The notes under the pieces were generated by a model. That model ran no database searches and was not told the DNA's origin. It was given only the letters and a program-made list of their open reading frames with translations. Source: Clostridiales bacterium (GTDB taxonomy: Bacteria > Bacillota > Clostridia > Peptostreptococcales > Acidaminobacteraceae). From it: DNA of 54,402 nucleotides. Position 1 is the first letter of the stretch. Each line of letters begins with the position of its first letter. Positions 1 through 8,271 of the stretch are shown one piece after another. Location: contig JAEIOD010000033.1 of assembly GCA_016342415.1 (NCBI GenBank), forward strand, positions 1-54,402, in the 5' to 3' direction. The position numbers were made by a program, and so were the translations under genes.

Positions 1-3
1 GAA

Positions 4-46
4 ACCCTTGAAACCCACTAATAGCAGTGTGTTCAAGGGTGTTTTT
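4..46 (+). terminator. Intrinsic terminator at left edge
   Basis: A 9-bp inverted repeat (ACCCTTGAA with TTCAAGGGT) is followed on the plus strand by a run of six T. It would end a plus-strand transcript arriving from outside the window. It lies just beyond the 3' end of the minus-strand aminopeptidase gene, but the T-run orientation favours the plus strand. Confidence 0.6.
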
Positions 47-97
47 TATCTGTTTTGCTGCAAAACTTAAGTTATATCATCAATATTTAATACTTTG

Positions 98-1219
98 TTA
101 GCCATTTGAAATCAATTGATCCGGATTCAAACATTTCAATTCATCTAAAACAAACAAACCATCTTTTCTGATTAATACATCATCAAAGAATATGGAACCA
201 CCACCATAGTTTTCAGTTTGAATACATACCAAGTCCCAGTGGATTGCCGATGTATTTCCATTATCCGCTTCTTCATAAGCTTCTCCAGGTGTTAAGTGAA
301 ACGATCCCATTATCTTTTCATCAAACAATGTATCTTTCATTGCCTTGATGATGTAAGGATTAACCCCTATAGCAAATTCACCAACAAATCTAGCACCTTT
401 ATCTGTATCAAACACTTCATTAATACGTTTGGTATCACTAGAGGTTGCATTGACTATTTTGCCATTTTTAAATTCTAATCTAGTATTTTCATAGGTAATC
501 CCTTGGTACACAGCTGGTGTATTATACTGAATCACTCCATTAACCGAATCAATCACAGGTGCTGTGAAAACTTCCCCATCTGGGACATTGTAATTCCCGG
601 CACATTTAATAGCTGGAATATCTTTAATTGAAAAAGTTAAATCAGTCCCTTCTCCAGTAATATGTACTCGATCAGTCCTATTCATCAATGTCACCAGATT
701 ATCCATAGCATCTGACATTTTTTGATAGTCCAAATTACATACTTTGAAGTAAAAATCTTCAAATGCTTCTAAAGATAAATCTGCTAATTGGGCCATAGCA
801 GCATTTGGATATCTTAACACAACCCATTTTGTTTCATTAACTCTTTCACTATGGACAAGTTTGTTGTACCGTTCCATATACATCATCATCTTATCCGAAG
901 GCACATCACTAAGTTCTGACACATTATCCGAAGCCCTTATACCAATATAAGCATCCATACCTTCCATCTGTTTCAAATCACAAGCGGCCAAAAAATCTAC
1001 TGTTTCCTCATTTAAATCCATTAACACTTCTCTTTGAATACTTGAATCTCGTAAGTTAACAAAAGGATGTCCTTTAGCTAAATATACTTCCTTTATAATC
1101 GCTCGTACCAATTGTCTTGGACTTTCTCCCGTCACCTCTATTAAAACTTTCTCACCAGGCTTCAAAGCTATTGAATACTGTACTAAATTCTTTGCTAAGG
1201 TTAAAATTCTTTGATCCAT
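98..1219 (-). CDS. M29 family aminopeptidase
   Basis: A 373-residue cytosolic metallo-aminopeptidase of the M29 (AmpS / aminopeptidase T) family, which removes N-terminal residues from peptides using two metal ions. The length is close to the family norm of about 370-410. The C-terminal half has the family metal-site segments: GEVFTAP near residue 230, EFAIGVN near 285, FHLTPGEAY near 310 and AIHWDL near 330, supplying Glu, Glu, His, Tyr, His and Asp. The ATG follows a GGGGGGAAGG ribosome binding site. The neighbouring kinase gene ends 34 bp upstream, so the two may share a transcript. The family assignment is firm; substrate preference cannot be read from sequence. Confidence 0.93.
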   Translation of the reverse strand: MDQRILTLAKNLVQYSIALKPGEKVLIEVTGESPRQLVRAIIKEVYLAKGHPFVNLRDSSIQREVLMDLNEETVDFLAACDLKQMEGMDAYIGIRASDNVSELSDVPSDKMMMYMERYNKLVHSERVNETKWVVLRYPNAAMAQLADLSLEAFEDFYFKVCNLDYQKMSDAMDNLVTLMNRTDRVHITGEGTDLTFSIKDIPAIKCAGNYNVPDGEVFTAPVIDSVNGVIQYNTPAVYQGITYENTRLEFKNGKIVNATSSDTKRINEVFDTDKGARFVGEFAIGVNPYIIKAMKDTLFDEKIMGSFHLTPGEAYEEADNGNTSAIHWDLVCIQTENYGGGSIFFDDVLIRKDGLFVLDELKCLNPDQLISNG

Positions 1220-1253
1220 ACCTTCCCCCCTATCATTCTCTATTTCAAGTATA

Positions 1254-1976
1254 TCACTTAATTAAAAGGAGCGCATCTTTCACCCATACAGCACTTTGTA
1301 TGCGATGATTAGGATCAACCATTGTACATTTTCCAATCAATCTTTTCATTTTTTTTACTTGAATCAAGGTATTGAAGGTTTTGTACTTATGCATTTCCAG
1401 ATAGTCATTTAACATAGTTCTAAATATCAGTCCCAAGGTATATAAATCCGATCGTTCATCAGGTGGAAATGTATCCATCAGTCTTTCCGGTGCCACCATT
1501 TCAAGAGTAAAAGACTTACTATCTCGATCCATAAAACTACTTCCGAAATCAATTAAATAGACATTATTCTGTGGTCCTATCAGTATATTCTCATCTTTAA
1601 GATCACCATGTACAACACCATGACAATGTATATGTTCTAGGGTTTGTGTTAATGACAACATGATATCTATATATGATTTAAATGGTAGTTTATATTGTTT
1701 CATATAGTCATCTAATGTAATACCCTGGATGTATTCTAAAATATAATACCTACCTTCAGGCAATTTGTAAACATCAATAACTTTTGGTACTCCCCCATAA
1801 TCCAATAACAACAAATTACTCAGTTCCTCCGATGTATCTTCATATTTCATTGGAATAAATTTAATAAACCATTTTGTCTTCAATTCCAAGTGTAAACAAA
1901 TACCGGTTATACTATGTTTATGCTCTTTCAATAGTTCTACAACTGTAAAACGACCTACTCGTTGACCGATTTCCAT
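1254..1976 (-). CDS. Small Hanks-type Ser/Thr protein kinase
   Basis: A 240-residue protein made only of a kinase domain, with no transmembrane or PASTA segment. Visible motifs: the beta-3 lysine in WFIKFIP, a catalytic loop HGDLKDENIL (HGD instead of HRD, with catalytic Asp and Asn), DFG in LIDFGSS, APE in VAPERL, and the helix-F Asp in DERSDLYTLG. The N-terminal glycine-rich loop is degenerate (no GxGxxG), so ATP binding may be atypical. The ATG at 1976 was chosen because GAAGGAGG lies 5 bases before it; an upstream in-frame ATG at 1994 lacks a site. It overlaps the 3' end of the preceding TadE-like gene by 22 bases, so translation is probably coupled and the kinase is likely linked to that envelope cluster. 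Confidence 0.85.
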   Translation of the reverse strand: MEIGQRVGRFTVVELLKEHKHSITGICLHLELKTKWFIKFIPMKYEDTSEELSNLLLLDYGGVPKVIDVYKLPEGRYYILEYIQGITLDDYMKQYKLPFKSYIDIMLSLTQTLEHIHCHGVVHGDLKDENILIGPQNNVYLIDFGSSFMDRDSKSFTLEMVAPERLMDTFPPDERSDLYTLGLIFRTMLNDYLEMHKYKTFNTLIQVKKMKRLIGKCTMVDPNHRIQSAVWVKDALLLIK

Positions 1977-2668
1977 ATTTCCTCCTTCATACATCTTTTA
2001 CAGGGCATCAAATGGTAAACATATTTGGCATCATACAGTGATATTCTTTTTATTTCCGTCTGATCGGTTGTTGATCTTACTAAATAAAAACATCCTACCT
2101 GATGATATTTCCCTCCTGTTTTGGTTTGAAAAACAAAATGAAATCTCTCGTCCTCCAACTGCTTCTTAAAAACATCCGTCAGGGTTTTATTTGGATATAA
2201 CTCTTTTTCATCACCAAATAACCACATTCTTTTTCTTACGGTTATATCAAAAACACTGGATAGACCAAAGAGAAATTCTCGCTTGTATGTCACTTCACAA
2301 GATAAGATATCCTCATGTATATCAAAAGATTTTAAGGTAATATCATGAGCATCTAACTCTTGTTCTAAAACCCCTTTCAGATACTCAATTTTTGACTCTT
2401 GTTTTATTATTTTTATACTCCTATTTATAAACTGCACGATCTCTTGATGCCCACTTAAATCCATATCAATTTCTTGATCCAATACACCTATCTTTTCATA
2501 TAAGTACCCATAGTTTTCAAGAGTATAAATTCCGTCAAATACAATTTGAGACATTTTATCTTCTCTAGAAAACATGGATAACATTTGAAACAGGAAACTC
2601 ATAAACAATATAAATAGCGTGACTGATATCAAAGCCTCTACACTAATATTGCCTTTACGATCAGTCAT
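1955..2668 (-). CDS. TadE-like membrane-anchored pseudopilin-type protein
   Basis: A 237-residue protein starting with a short basic leader followed by KGNISVEALISV and one hydrophobic segment (about residues 9-35). This resembles the TadE/TadG minor-pilin signature, a Gly, a few residues, then V-E before the membrane helix. The remainder is extracytoplasmic and not recognised; it contains a CKRC pair near the C-terminus. The ATG at 2668 overlaps the upstream stop codon by 8 bases and has AGAGG 7-8 bases before it; an ATG at 2683 after GGGGGG is an alternative. Third gene in a four-gene overlapping set. TadE-like is a call from N-terminal architecture, not from the full sequence. Confidence 0.65.
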   Translation of the reverse strand: MTDRKGNISVEALISVTLFILFMSFLFQMLSMFSREDKMSQIVFDGIYTLENYGYLYEKIGVLDQEIDMDLSGHQEIVQFINRSIKIIKQESKIEYLKGVLEQELDAHDITLKSFDIHEDILSCEVTYKREFLFGLSSVFDITVRKRMWLFGDEKELYPNKTLTDVFKKQLEDERFHFVFQTKTGGKYHQVGCFYLVRSTTDQTEIKRISLYDAKYVYHLMPCKRCMKEEIWKSVNE

Positions 2669-4715
2669 AATAACCTCTTTCATATCCCCCCAAAACAATG
2701 ACTTTAGTGTAGTATTGTGATAGGTCAAAGAGTCTATTCGCCTGATACAAATTAAGTTCGATGATATTTACAATCCTTTTTAGTTTGGTCTCGTTACTGA
2801 CTGTCATTAACATAAATCTTAAATAATCATGATAGGTTAAATCCATCAAACTTAAGTATTTAGGAAGTTCCTTTTTTTCATATATCAATCCTAAATCAAA
2901 ATACCATTGATCAGGATAAATTTTATAAAACGGTACACCTTCTCCCTTTATCAATTGTCTGACATCATAAAAACTTTCTCCAGTTGCCCAGCAGACTCTA
3001 AGTACGTTAGATACAAGGGGGGCACCAAATCCTGTCCAACCTGCTACAGAAATTCCTACACTTTCCGATAAGGCTAACTTCTCCTTATCGGTGTAGATAT
3101 GGATACCATTCATTACCGTTCGTACGCCTAAAATAATTCCTGTTGTTTCCATCACATTGACACCTTCAGAATTTTCTCCCATTAAAATATATTCAATTTC
3201 ACCTTTTTGAAAGTAACTTGCGCGTTCGTACTTGGTAAAATAATCAAAATCACTATCAGAAGAGTTCGCATAACTTTTGAAAGTAGATAGAATATACTCA
3301 TTAATTATAACGGACTCACTTAACATTTTACCGGTATCTAAAAGAGCAGAACTCCAAAAATTACCCTTCTGTTTATCATTGTAGGTTAGTTTTCTGTCGA
3401 TTGTTATTTTCCCAGTCACTTCATACGTTCTGTCTTGAATGTATTTTTGCTCTTCATAATAAGAGTTCTTTTGTGAATCGATTGCCTTTTTCGGAAATTC
3501 TGTCACATCTTGATAAGTATCTAATAAAGTGAAATCCATTATTTCTATCTGATGGTTTCCTTCTAAGTAAGCGTTTATTTCCTTGTGTGATAATTTTTGG
3601 TTGAAGGACTTCAATAAAGTCATATTTCTATAAGGAATTTGTATAACAGGATACCACCGCATATCAATAGATACATCTTCAGCCTCCATATAGGATAAGA
3701 ACTCCTCATCCAATTCCATATCATTCAACTTATCTTTATATAAGGATATTTTGCTTTCTTCTAATGATTCAATCAAAAGATTTTTTACAACTTCAATTCC
3801 ATCCTGTTCATTTAAAATCAACAACTGTGTTTCTTCAATTAGCTTTTCAGTGCTATATGTTTTTTCTGCCACTCTTATAAGAGTATCAATCAAATCCTCA
3901 TTTAAATCTTCAAATGATAACAATGTATCTATGATGAGATTATAATGATTCATGAGTAAGCAACCTTCATCAAATACAGCCTTCTTCATCTTATTTGCTG
4001 ATATTATTTCCATTTCCATTGATAATATCTGTTCATATATTTTAATTTTTTCTGTTGCAGATGCAAGTTCTAAATTTTCATGCAATCGATTTTGATTCTG
4101 TTTAAGCAGTTCTACCTTAGACTCCAAAGTTACATACTCTAACTTCAAAGAGTTCAATGACTTTATGAAATTTTCTATATCAATTTCCCACGACTCAAGC
4201 AAGTTATGGTTCAACTTATTTACTTCAATACTCAGTTGAACTCTTTTATCGAAAATATGTCCTAGATCATTAACAGCAGTATCTACTATCGTCTTCAACT
4301 CAATACTGTCTTGAGTTTTTTTGGCTTTTTTTATAACCTCCAGTTTACTCAGTACCTGATCCATATAATTGGCTGGAAGTCTTAGCATCATAAATGATTG
4401 TATCTGCTTTGACAGTATGTCCGTTTCTCCTAAGTCATCACTTAAATTTGCTGACCATTCACGTCTTACTGCTAAAGAATGTTGAAATCTACTCTCTGTA
4501 TCAATTGAAGTCACACCATATAATCCGTAGTTAATAAACAAATATGTATCATACCCTGCCAATATATGATCGCTAAAAAGCTTTTTACTTCTAAGGTCAT
4601 GATTGTTATTAAACCCGAGAACAAGAGCTTGAAGTAAAACTGAGAAGACTGCTATTATTGCAACAATCATTATGATTAATTTAACTGTAATGACACCTTT
4701 ATTGTTCTTGATCAT
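2661..4715 (-). CDS. Large TadE/TadG-like protein, DUF5702-type
   Basis: A 684-residue protein with a pilin-like N-terminus (KGVITVKL then a hydrophobic helix, about residues 6-34) and a long extracytoplasmic region. Residues about 180-330 are predicted coiled-coil, rich in Leu, Glu and Lys heptads. The C-terminal part contains an LGVRTVMNGIHIYTDKEK segment. The architecture fits the DUF5702 proteins found beside Flp/Tad genes in Clostridia, which I recall from family knowledge rather than from alignment. The ATG overlaps the upstream TadE-like gene by 17 bases, with GAAAGGG as ribosome binding site. The Tad secretion ATPase, platform and prepilin peptidase genes are not in this window. Confidence 0.65.
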   Translation of the reverse strand: MIKNNKGVITVKLIIMIVAIIAVFSVLLQALVLGFNNNHDLRSKKLFSDHILAGYDTYLFINYGLYGVTSIDTESRFQHSLAVRREWSANLSDDLGETDILSKQIQSFMMLRLPANYMDQVLSKLEVIKKAKKTQDSIELKTIVDTAVNDLGHIFDKRVQLSIEVNKLNHNLLESWEIDIENFIKSLNSLKLEYVTLESKVELLKQNQNRLHENLELASATEKIKIYEQILSMEMEIISANKMKKAVFDEGCLLMNHYNLIIDTLLSFEDLNEDLIDTLIRVAEKTYSTEKLIEETQLLILNEQDGIEVVKNLLIESLEESKISLYKDKLNDMELDEEFLSYMEAEDVSIDMRWYPVIQIPYRNMTLLKSFNQKLSHKEINAYLEGNHQIEIMDFTLLDTYQDVTEFPKKAIDSQKNSYYEEQKYIQDRTYEVTGKITIDRKLTYNDKQKGNFWSSALLDTGKMLSESVIINEYILSTFKSYANSSDSDFDYFTKYERASYFQKGEIEYILMGENSEGVNVMETTGIILGVRTVMNGIHIYTDKEKLALSESVGISVAGWTGFGAPLVSNVLRVCWATGESFYDVRQLIKGEGVPFYKIYPDQWYFDLGLIYEKKELPKYLSLMDLTYHDYLRFMLMTVSNETKLKRIVNIIELNLYQANRLFDLSQYYTKVIVLGGYERGYYD

Positions 4716-5034
4716 ATGTTAGCCCTTTCAGCGCCTTATAGTATGTTTCCATTAAATAAATAATATATTCTACAACCTGTTGCAAGTCTCTAGAATTAAT
4801 TATAAGTTGTTGATATTCATAACTTATCGGTAACTCATACTTTAATATTTTAAAGGTCATTTGAATGGCTTCAGGAAACTCTTCATTCAGAATCTCTTCA
4901 TGATGGTTGAGGACTTGTCTGCTGTAATCATAAGTATTTAATAACAGTAACAACATCCCAAAAACCAATAGAAATATTAGCGGTACAATAATAACACTTT
5001 CTACTGTAGAAGACCCTTTCAAATTTCCAATCAT
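4699..5034 (-). CDS. TadE-family protein
   Basis: A 111-residue protein whose N-terminus reads KGSSTVESVIIVP followed by a strongly hydrophobic helix, the classical TadE minor-pilin signature with V-E immediately before the membrane segment. The remaining 70 residues are a short extracytoplasmic tail. The ATG at 5034 is preferred because AAGAGG lies about 8 bases upstream; GTG at 5043 and ATG at 5040 fall in or against that ribosome binding site. It is the first gene of the overlapping TadE - DUF5702 - TadE - kinase set and is divergent from the deaminase pseudogene, with about 130 bp of AT-rich promoter DNA between them. Confidence 0.75.
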   Translation of the reverse strand: MIGNLKGSSTVESVIIVPLIFLLVFGMLLLLLNTYDYSRQVLNHHEEILNEEFPEAIQMTFKILKYELPISYEYQQLIINSRDLQQVVEYIIYLMETYYKALKGLTYDQEQ

Positions 5035-5163
5035 TTCCATCACCTCTTGAGTAGGATATCATATTTTACAATATTTTACAAATCGTTTTGCAAGTCTGAT
5101 CGTGATATATTTTAGTGATACAGAATAACCTGTAGCAATGAAGTTATTTTGAGAGGAGTTACA

Positions 5164-5593
5164 ATGGATAAGATATTTTTAAGAAAAACTATTGATTTGG
5201 CAATGGAATCTAGGAAAAGTGACAATGAACCGTTTGGTGCAGTTCTAGTCAAAGAAAATGAGATTGACATGATAGGCAGAAATGAAATCAACTCAAGATG
5301 CGGAGATTGGTTTATTGAGAGCGTATTGTAGTGAAAACAACATATCCGATTTGAGCAAGTATACACTTTATAGTTCCTGTGAACCATGTGTTATGTGTAG
5401 CGGTGCTATGGTTTGGTGTAAACTTGGAAAACTGGTTTATTCAGTATCGCATGACCAGTTGGCAGAAATTGCAGGTAGCAATATTATGATCAGTTCAAAA
5501 GAAGTGTTAAACAAGAGCCGGCAGCGTCCCGAATCACTTCAACTTCTTAACGAAGAGGGATTAAATGTTTTTGAGAATTACACTTTCAGATAA
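5164..5593 (+). pseudogene. Broken cytidine/guanine deaminase-family gene
   Basis: The N-terminal part (start ATG 5164 after GAGAGGAG, includes EPFGAVLVKENE) and the C-terminal part (SSCEPCVMCSGAMVW, then AGSNIMISS) are both typical of zinc nucleoside/guanine deaminases (COG0590 type) but lie in different frames. The break is at about 5298. Frame 1 reads NSRCGDW and soon stops at 5331; frame 2 resumes as QDAEIGLLRAY. Intact relatives read PTAHAE there, so a small out-of-frame deletion appears to have removed the zinc-ligand His while leaving the Glu codon. The PCxxC zinc motif is intact. A sequencing error is possible, but loss of a stretch of conserved residues favours a true deletion. Confidence 0.8.
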
Positions 5594-5596
5594 GAA

Positions 5597-5624
5597 AAAA
5601 CCGTGATGTATGCATCACGGTTTT
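5597..5624. terminator. Bidirectional terminator
   Basis: A perfect 12-bp stem (AAAACCGTGATG with CATCACGGTTTT) with a 4-base loop, A-rich on one side and T-rich on the other. It sits between the convergent deaminase pseudogene and the tmk-linked small genes and can serve both strands. Confidence 0.85.
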
Positions 5625-5625
5625 G

Positions 5626-5796
5626 TTATAAATCATATTTTTTGCTATTACTTATTACCAATAAAACCAATCCCGAACCAAATCCAAAACTACCAAAGAA
5701 TAACCTTACTGTATAATGAACAGGTAGAAAATTCAAAGCTATAATAAGAAGTAATGTAAATAATAAAATGAGCTTGGCTGTTTTTTTAAGATTCAT
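5626..5796 (-). CDS. Small hydrophobic membrane protein (56 aa)
   Basis: A short open frame beginning MNLKKTAKLILLF. It has two hydrophobic segments (about residues 8-25 and 31-48) and a short charged tail ending SKKYDL, so it looks like a two-helix membrane peptide. The ATG follows AAAGGAG by 7 bases and overlaps the stop of the preceding 54-residue gene by 11 bases. That tight coupling, plus the terminator immediately downstream, supports a real gene. No family recognised. It forms the 3' end of a tmk transcript. Confidence 0.6.
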   Translation of the reverse strand: MNLKKTAKLILLFTLLLIIALNFLPVHYTVRLFFGSFGFGSGLVLLVISNSKKYDL

Positions 5797-5950
5797 TTAT
5801 TTGCTCCTTTAATAATTCACTCAACTCTTTTTCTAACTTTTCCTTCATAATACGCATTTCGTTATAGAGACCATCGTTATTATATGAACATTTGCTGATC
5901 TGCTCTAATGATATCAGTTCTTTTTTGATTGCTTCTATCCTATTGCTCAT
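5786..5950 (-). CDS. Small charged, probably coiled-coil protein (54 aa)
   Basis: A short open frame beginning MSNRIEAIKKELISLEQ and ending in a Glu/Lys/Leu-rich helix (KEKLEKELSELLKEQ). It looks entirely helical with one Cys at residue 21. The ATG overlaps the tmk stop by 11 bases and has AAAGGA 8 bases upstream. The next gene overlaps its own stop by 11 bases. Function unknown. The consistent overlaps and ribosome binding sites are the evidence that it is translated. Confidence 0.6.
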   Translation of the reverse strand: MSNRIEAIKKELISLEQISKCSYNNDGLYNEMRIMKEKLEKELSELLKEQINES

Positions 5951-6578
5951 TTAATATTCCTTTACCTCTAAGTACTTCTATAACCTGATCGAACACCTGC
6001 TCAATTGGCTTTTCGGCATTGATTACTTCTATCCTGTCAAATTTCTCTGCTAATATCAAATAGCCTTCACGTACTTTCTGATGGAAGGATTCTTTTTCTA
6101 AATCCAAACGATTAACTTCTCGATTTTTATCTTTATTAATTCTTGATAAGCCAACTTGTGGAGATAAGTCAAAATACAACGTGACGTCTGGAAGCAAGTC
6201 TTCAATTGCGAATTGATTCAAATCAAACACTTCATCCATACCCATACCTCTTACATAACCTTGGTAGATAAGCGATGAATCAACATATCTATCCATTATT
6301 ACCAACTTACCGGCCTCTAATGCCGGTATTACCTTTTGTACCAAATGTTGTCTTCTAGCTGCTGCAAATAATAAAGCTTCTGTTCTACCATCCATTTCAG
6401 TATGTTCTTTATCAAGAATAATATCTCTGATTTTCTCGGAAATATTTACCCCACCAGGCTCTCTAGTTGAAATATACTCAATGTTATGACCATCTAAATA
6501 TTTAATTAATAATTCCAGTACAGTTGTTTTTCCTGCACCTTCGCCCCCCTCTAAGGAGATCATATAACCTTTTTTCAT
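5940..6578 (-). CDS. tmk: Thymidylate kinase
   Basis: A 212-residue dTMP kinase that phosphorylates dTMP to dTDP in dTTP synthesis. P-loop GGEGAGKTT near residue 12, TREPGG near 40, and the DRY motif in MDRYVDSSLIYQGYVRG near 95 that binds the substrate. Length matches the family (about 205-215). The ATG at 6578 is preceded by AAGAGGG; an in-frame ATG at 6602 would add eight residues but lacks a site. A terminator lies between this gene and the upstream ATPase gene, so tmk probably has its own start of transcription. Two tiny overlapping genes follow. Confidence 0.96.
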   Translation of the reverse strand: MKKGYMISLEGGEGAGKTTVLELLIKYLDGHNIEYISTREPGGVNISEKIRDIILDKEHTEMDGRTEALLFAAARRQHLVQKVIPALEAGKLVIMDRYVDSSLIYQGYVRGMGMDEVFDLNQFAIEDLLPDVTLYFDLSPQVGLSRINKDKNREVNRLDLEKESFHQKVREGYLILAEKFDRIEVINAEKPIEQVFDQVIEVLRGKGILNEQ

Positions 6579-6626
6579 AATACCCTCTTTTCCTTTTTCC
6601 ATTTTAACATATTTCTTGTTTGAAAG

Positions 6627-6652
6627 GAAAAAAAATCAGTGTTTCCACTGAT
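6627..6652 (-). terminator. Terminator of the sensory-hydrogenase cassette
   Basis: A 7-bp stem (ATCAGTG with CACTGAT, 4-base loop) followed on the minus strand by eight T. It lies 3 bp after the stop codon of the last cassette gene and separates the cassette from tmk. Confidence 0.9.
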
Positions 6653-6654
6653 CA

Positions 6655-7209
6655 TTATTTCTTCACATTGTTGTACATTTCAGTTAAATTTTCTTTGATG
6701 TAATCCCTTAACCATATTAGTACATCTAAATTATTAATAGGCAGTTCACCCAAAGTTTTTTTGATTTCCTTAGTACTTAATGTAAACTTTTCATCACCAA
6801 TCTTATGTGTATACATCAAATCGATTTTAGCACTCGAATTAATAATTGTAATTAAGGTATCTGACATATTTCCAAGTGGCATACGATCAATATGCGAGTA
6901 TCTAAATTCCGCGACAATATCAGTACCAACACCCGGGCTTGAGGTAATAGAAAAACTACCGTCACACAATTCAGCTGCTTGTTTAAACATCGGAATGCCT
7001 AAACCAACTTTTCTGGTGGTTCTTGTTGTATAAAACGGATCAATGACTTTTTTGACTGTCTGCTGATCCATACCTCTACCATCATCTTTTATACAGATTG
7101 CCAATCGATCATTGATATAATCTTCAATTATTGCAATTCGTATTTCATCTGCTTCAGCAACAATTGAATTTTGAGCAATATCTAATATGTGTAAAGACAA
7201 TTCTCTCAT
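6655..7209 (-). CDS. Histidine-kinase-type ATPase of sensory cassette
   Basis: A 184-residue protein that is essentially a HATPase_c domain with no sensor, dimerisation or phospho-acceptor His domain. N box near residue 11-16 (DIAQNSIVA), G1 box DDGRGM near 43, F box DPFYTTRTTRKVG near 57, then GLGIPM and a G2-like SSPGVGTDIV. A C-terminal region of about 70 residues is unrecognised. Related proteins act as anti-sigma-type kinases or partners in phosphorelay. It ends the six-gene cassette; spacing to the PHP gene is 10 bp, with AAGGAG as ribosome binding site. Its partner or substrate is unknown. Confidence 0.8.
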   Translation of the reverse strand: MRELSLHILDIAQNSIVAEADEIRIAIIEDYINDRLAICIKDDGRGMDQQTVKKVIDPFYTTRTTRKVGLGIPMFKQAAELCDGSFSITSSPGVGTDIVAEFRYSHIDRMPLGNMSDTLITIINSSAKIDLMYTHKIGDEKFTLSTKEIKKTLGELPINNLDVLIWLRDYIKENLTEMYNNVKK

Positions 7210-7219
7210 CGACTTCTCC

Positions 7220-7936
7220 TTATATCTCTTTTGCTAAGGTATCAAATATCGCCTCTACGGTCTTTTCTGATACTTCCAAATAGTTTTCTCGTTCTGAAAT
7301 ATTAATCAGCTCATGGGCATCGGAATTTACTAATTCGCGATATTTCTTAAACATACGATTATCATAACTGTCCGCATCTTCTGGTCTTTTCCCATACCAT
7401 TCAATATTTTTTATATCCAATGATTCATCTATAAAGCCTAAACTCTTAATTATACTAAAAGAATTTCTGTTGATATGAGCCGGAAACACTATGCCTTCAT
7501 ATAGTTTTGCAAACTCAATCATTTTATCAATTGTGATGTTAAAAGGTGTAATCAAATAATTATCTTCATAACCAATCACTTCATCTTCATGGTTGAATAT
7601 CATCTGTTCACCAAATCGTTCTGGTTTATTCTTTATTAACAATCTTTGCTCTTTTATCTCATCATAGAATTGCTCTAGTTGTTCAATACGTTTAAACAAT
7701 GCTACTATATGCACATCCTCAATAGTTTGAATCTCTATTCCAGGAATAACAATCAATCCTGAGTTTTTTCCGACTTCAACCATCACTCTCGCATTGGCAA
7801 TACCATTGTGATCTGTAATAGCTATAACGTCCAATCCTTTTATTATAGACATATTCACAATATTATTAGGTGACATATCCTCAGAGCCACAAGGGGACAA
7901 TCCTGAATGGATATGAAAGTCGTAATAAAGTTTCAT
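7220..7936 (-). CDS. PHP-domain phosphoesterase
   Basis: A 238-residue PHP (polymerase and histidinol phosphatase) domain protein. The metal motifs are visible: HIHSGLSPCG at residue 8-17 (HxH), ITDHNG near 40, a Glu in GIEIQT near 65, HINRNS in the middle and SDAHEL near 212. Relatives include TrpH/YciV-type nucleases and phosphatases, so a phosphoesterase activity is likely but the substrate is unknown. It begins 2 bp after the preceding DRTGG gene with only a weak ribosome binding site, suggesting translational coupling. The same kind of gene is often found next to [FeFe] hydrogenase genes in anaerobes. Confidence 0.88.
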   Translation of the reverse strand: MKLYYDFHIHSGLSPCGSEDMSPNNIVNMSIIKGLDVIAITDHNGIANARVMVEVGKNSGLIVIPGIEIQTIEDVHIVALFKRIEQLEQFYDEIKEQRLLIKNKPERFGEQMIFNHEDEVIGYEDNYLITPFNITIDKMIEFAKLYEGIVFPAHINRNSFSIIKSLGFIDESLDIKNIEWYGKRPEDADSYDNRMFKKYRELVNSDAHELINISERENYLEVSEKTVEAIFDTLAKEI

Positions 7937-7938
7937 GT

Positions 7939-8271
7939 TTACACGCCATTCTCATACATGACTTTGAAGATACCATAAGCATCTAGTGATGTTGAAAATA
8001 TCGCTACACCTTCATCACTTGCTTTTTCCAAAACATCAGAACCAACTTCAATATTCTCTGGTACAATAATACAAGAAAAATCTAAAAGTGTTGCAACAGC
8101 AATAATATTTGAATGAATCTGCACAGTTACCCACGCTTCGTCCTCGTTACCATTAGCCATAACCCAACTCAATAAATCACAACACTCAATACCTGATATG
8201 TTTCTTTCCAGATCATCTGTTTTTGATATCAGTTTAAAATCTTTATGGTCTACCAATTGTTTAATCTTCAT
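7939..8271 (-). CDS. DRTGG-domain protein (second copy)
   Basis: A 110-residue protein with the fold of DRTGG domains (found at the N-terminus of HPr kinase relatives and in Pta-like proteins). Hydrophobic strands alternate: DEAWVTVQIH, AVATLLDFSCIIVPE, GVAIFSTSLDAY. The ATG at 8271 follows AAGGAG by 6 bases and overlaps the stop of the hydrogenase-like gene by 11 bases; upstream ATGs have no site. It is a paralogue-type partner of the DRTGG protein that starts the operon. DRTGG domains are thought to be ligand-binding or regulatory; nothing in the sequence shows the ligand. Confidence 0.75.
   Translation of the reverse strand: MKIKQLVDHKDFKLISKTDDLERNISGIECCDLLSWVMANGNEDEAWVTVQIHSNIIAVATLLDFSCIIVPENIEVGSDVLEKASDEGVAIFSTSLDAYGIFKVMYENGV

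Noticed and set aside
5053..5081. TTGTAA-17-TATCCT promoter for the TadE operon
   Set aside because: The predicted start would fall inside the ribosome binding site of the first gene, so it is unlikely to be the real promoter.
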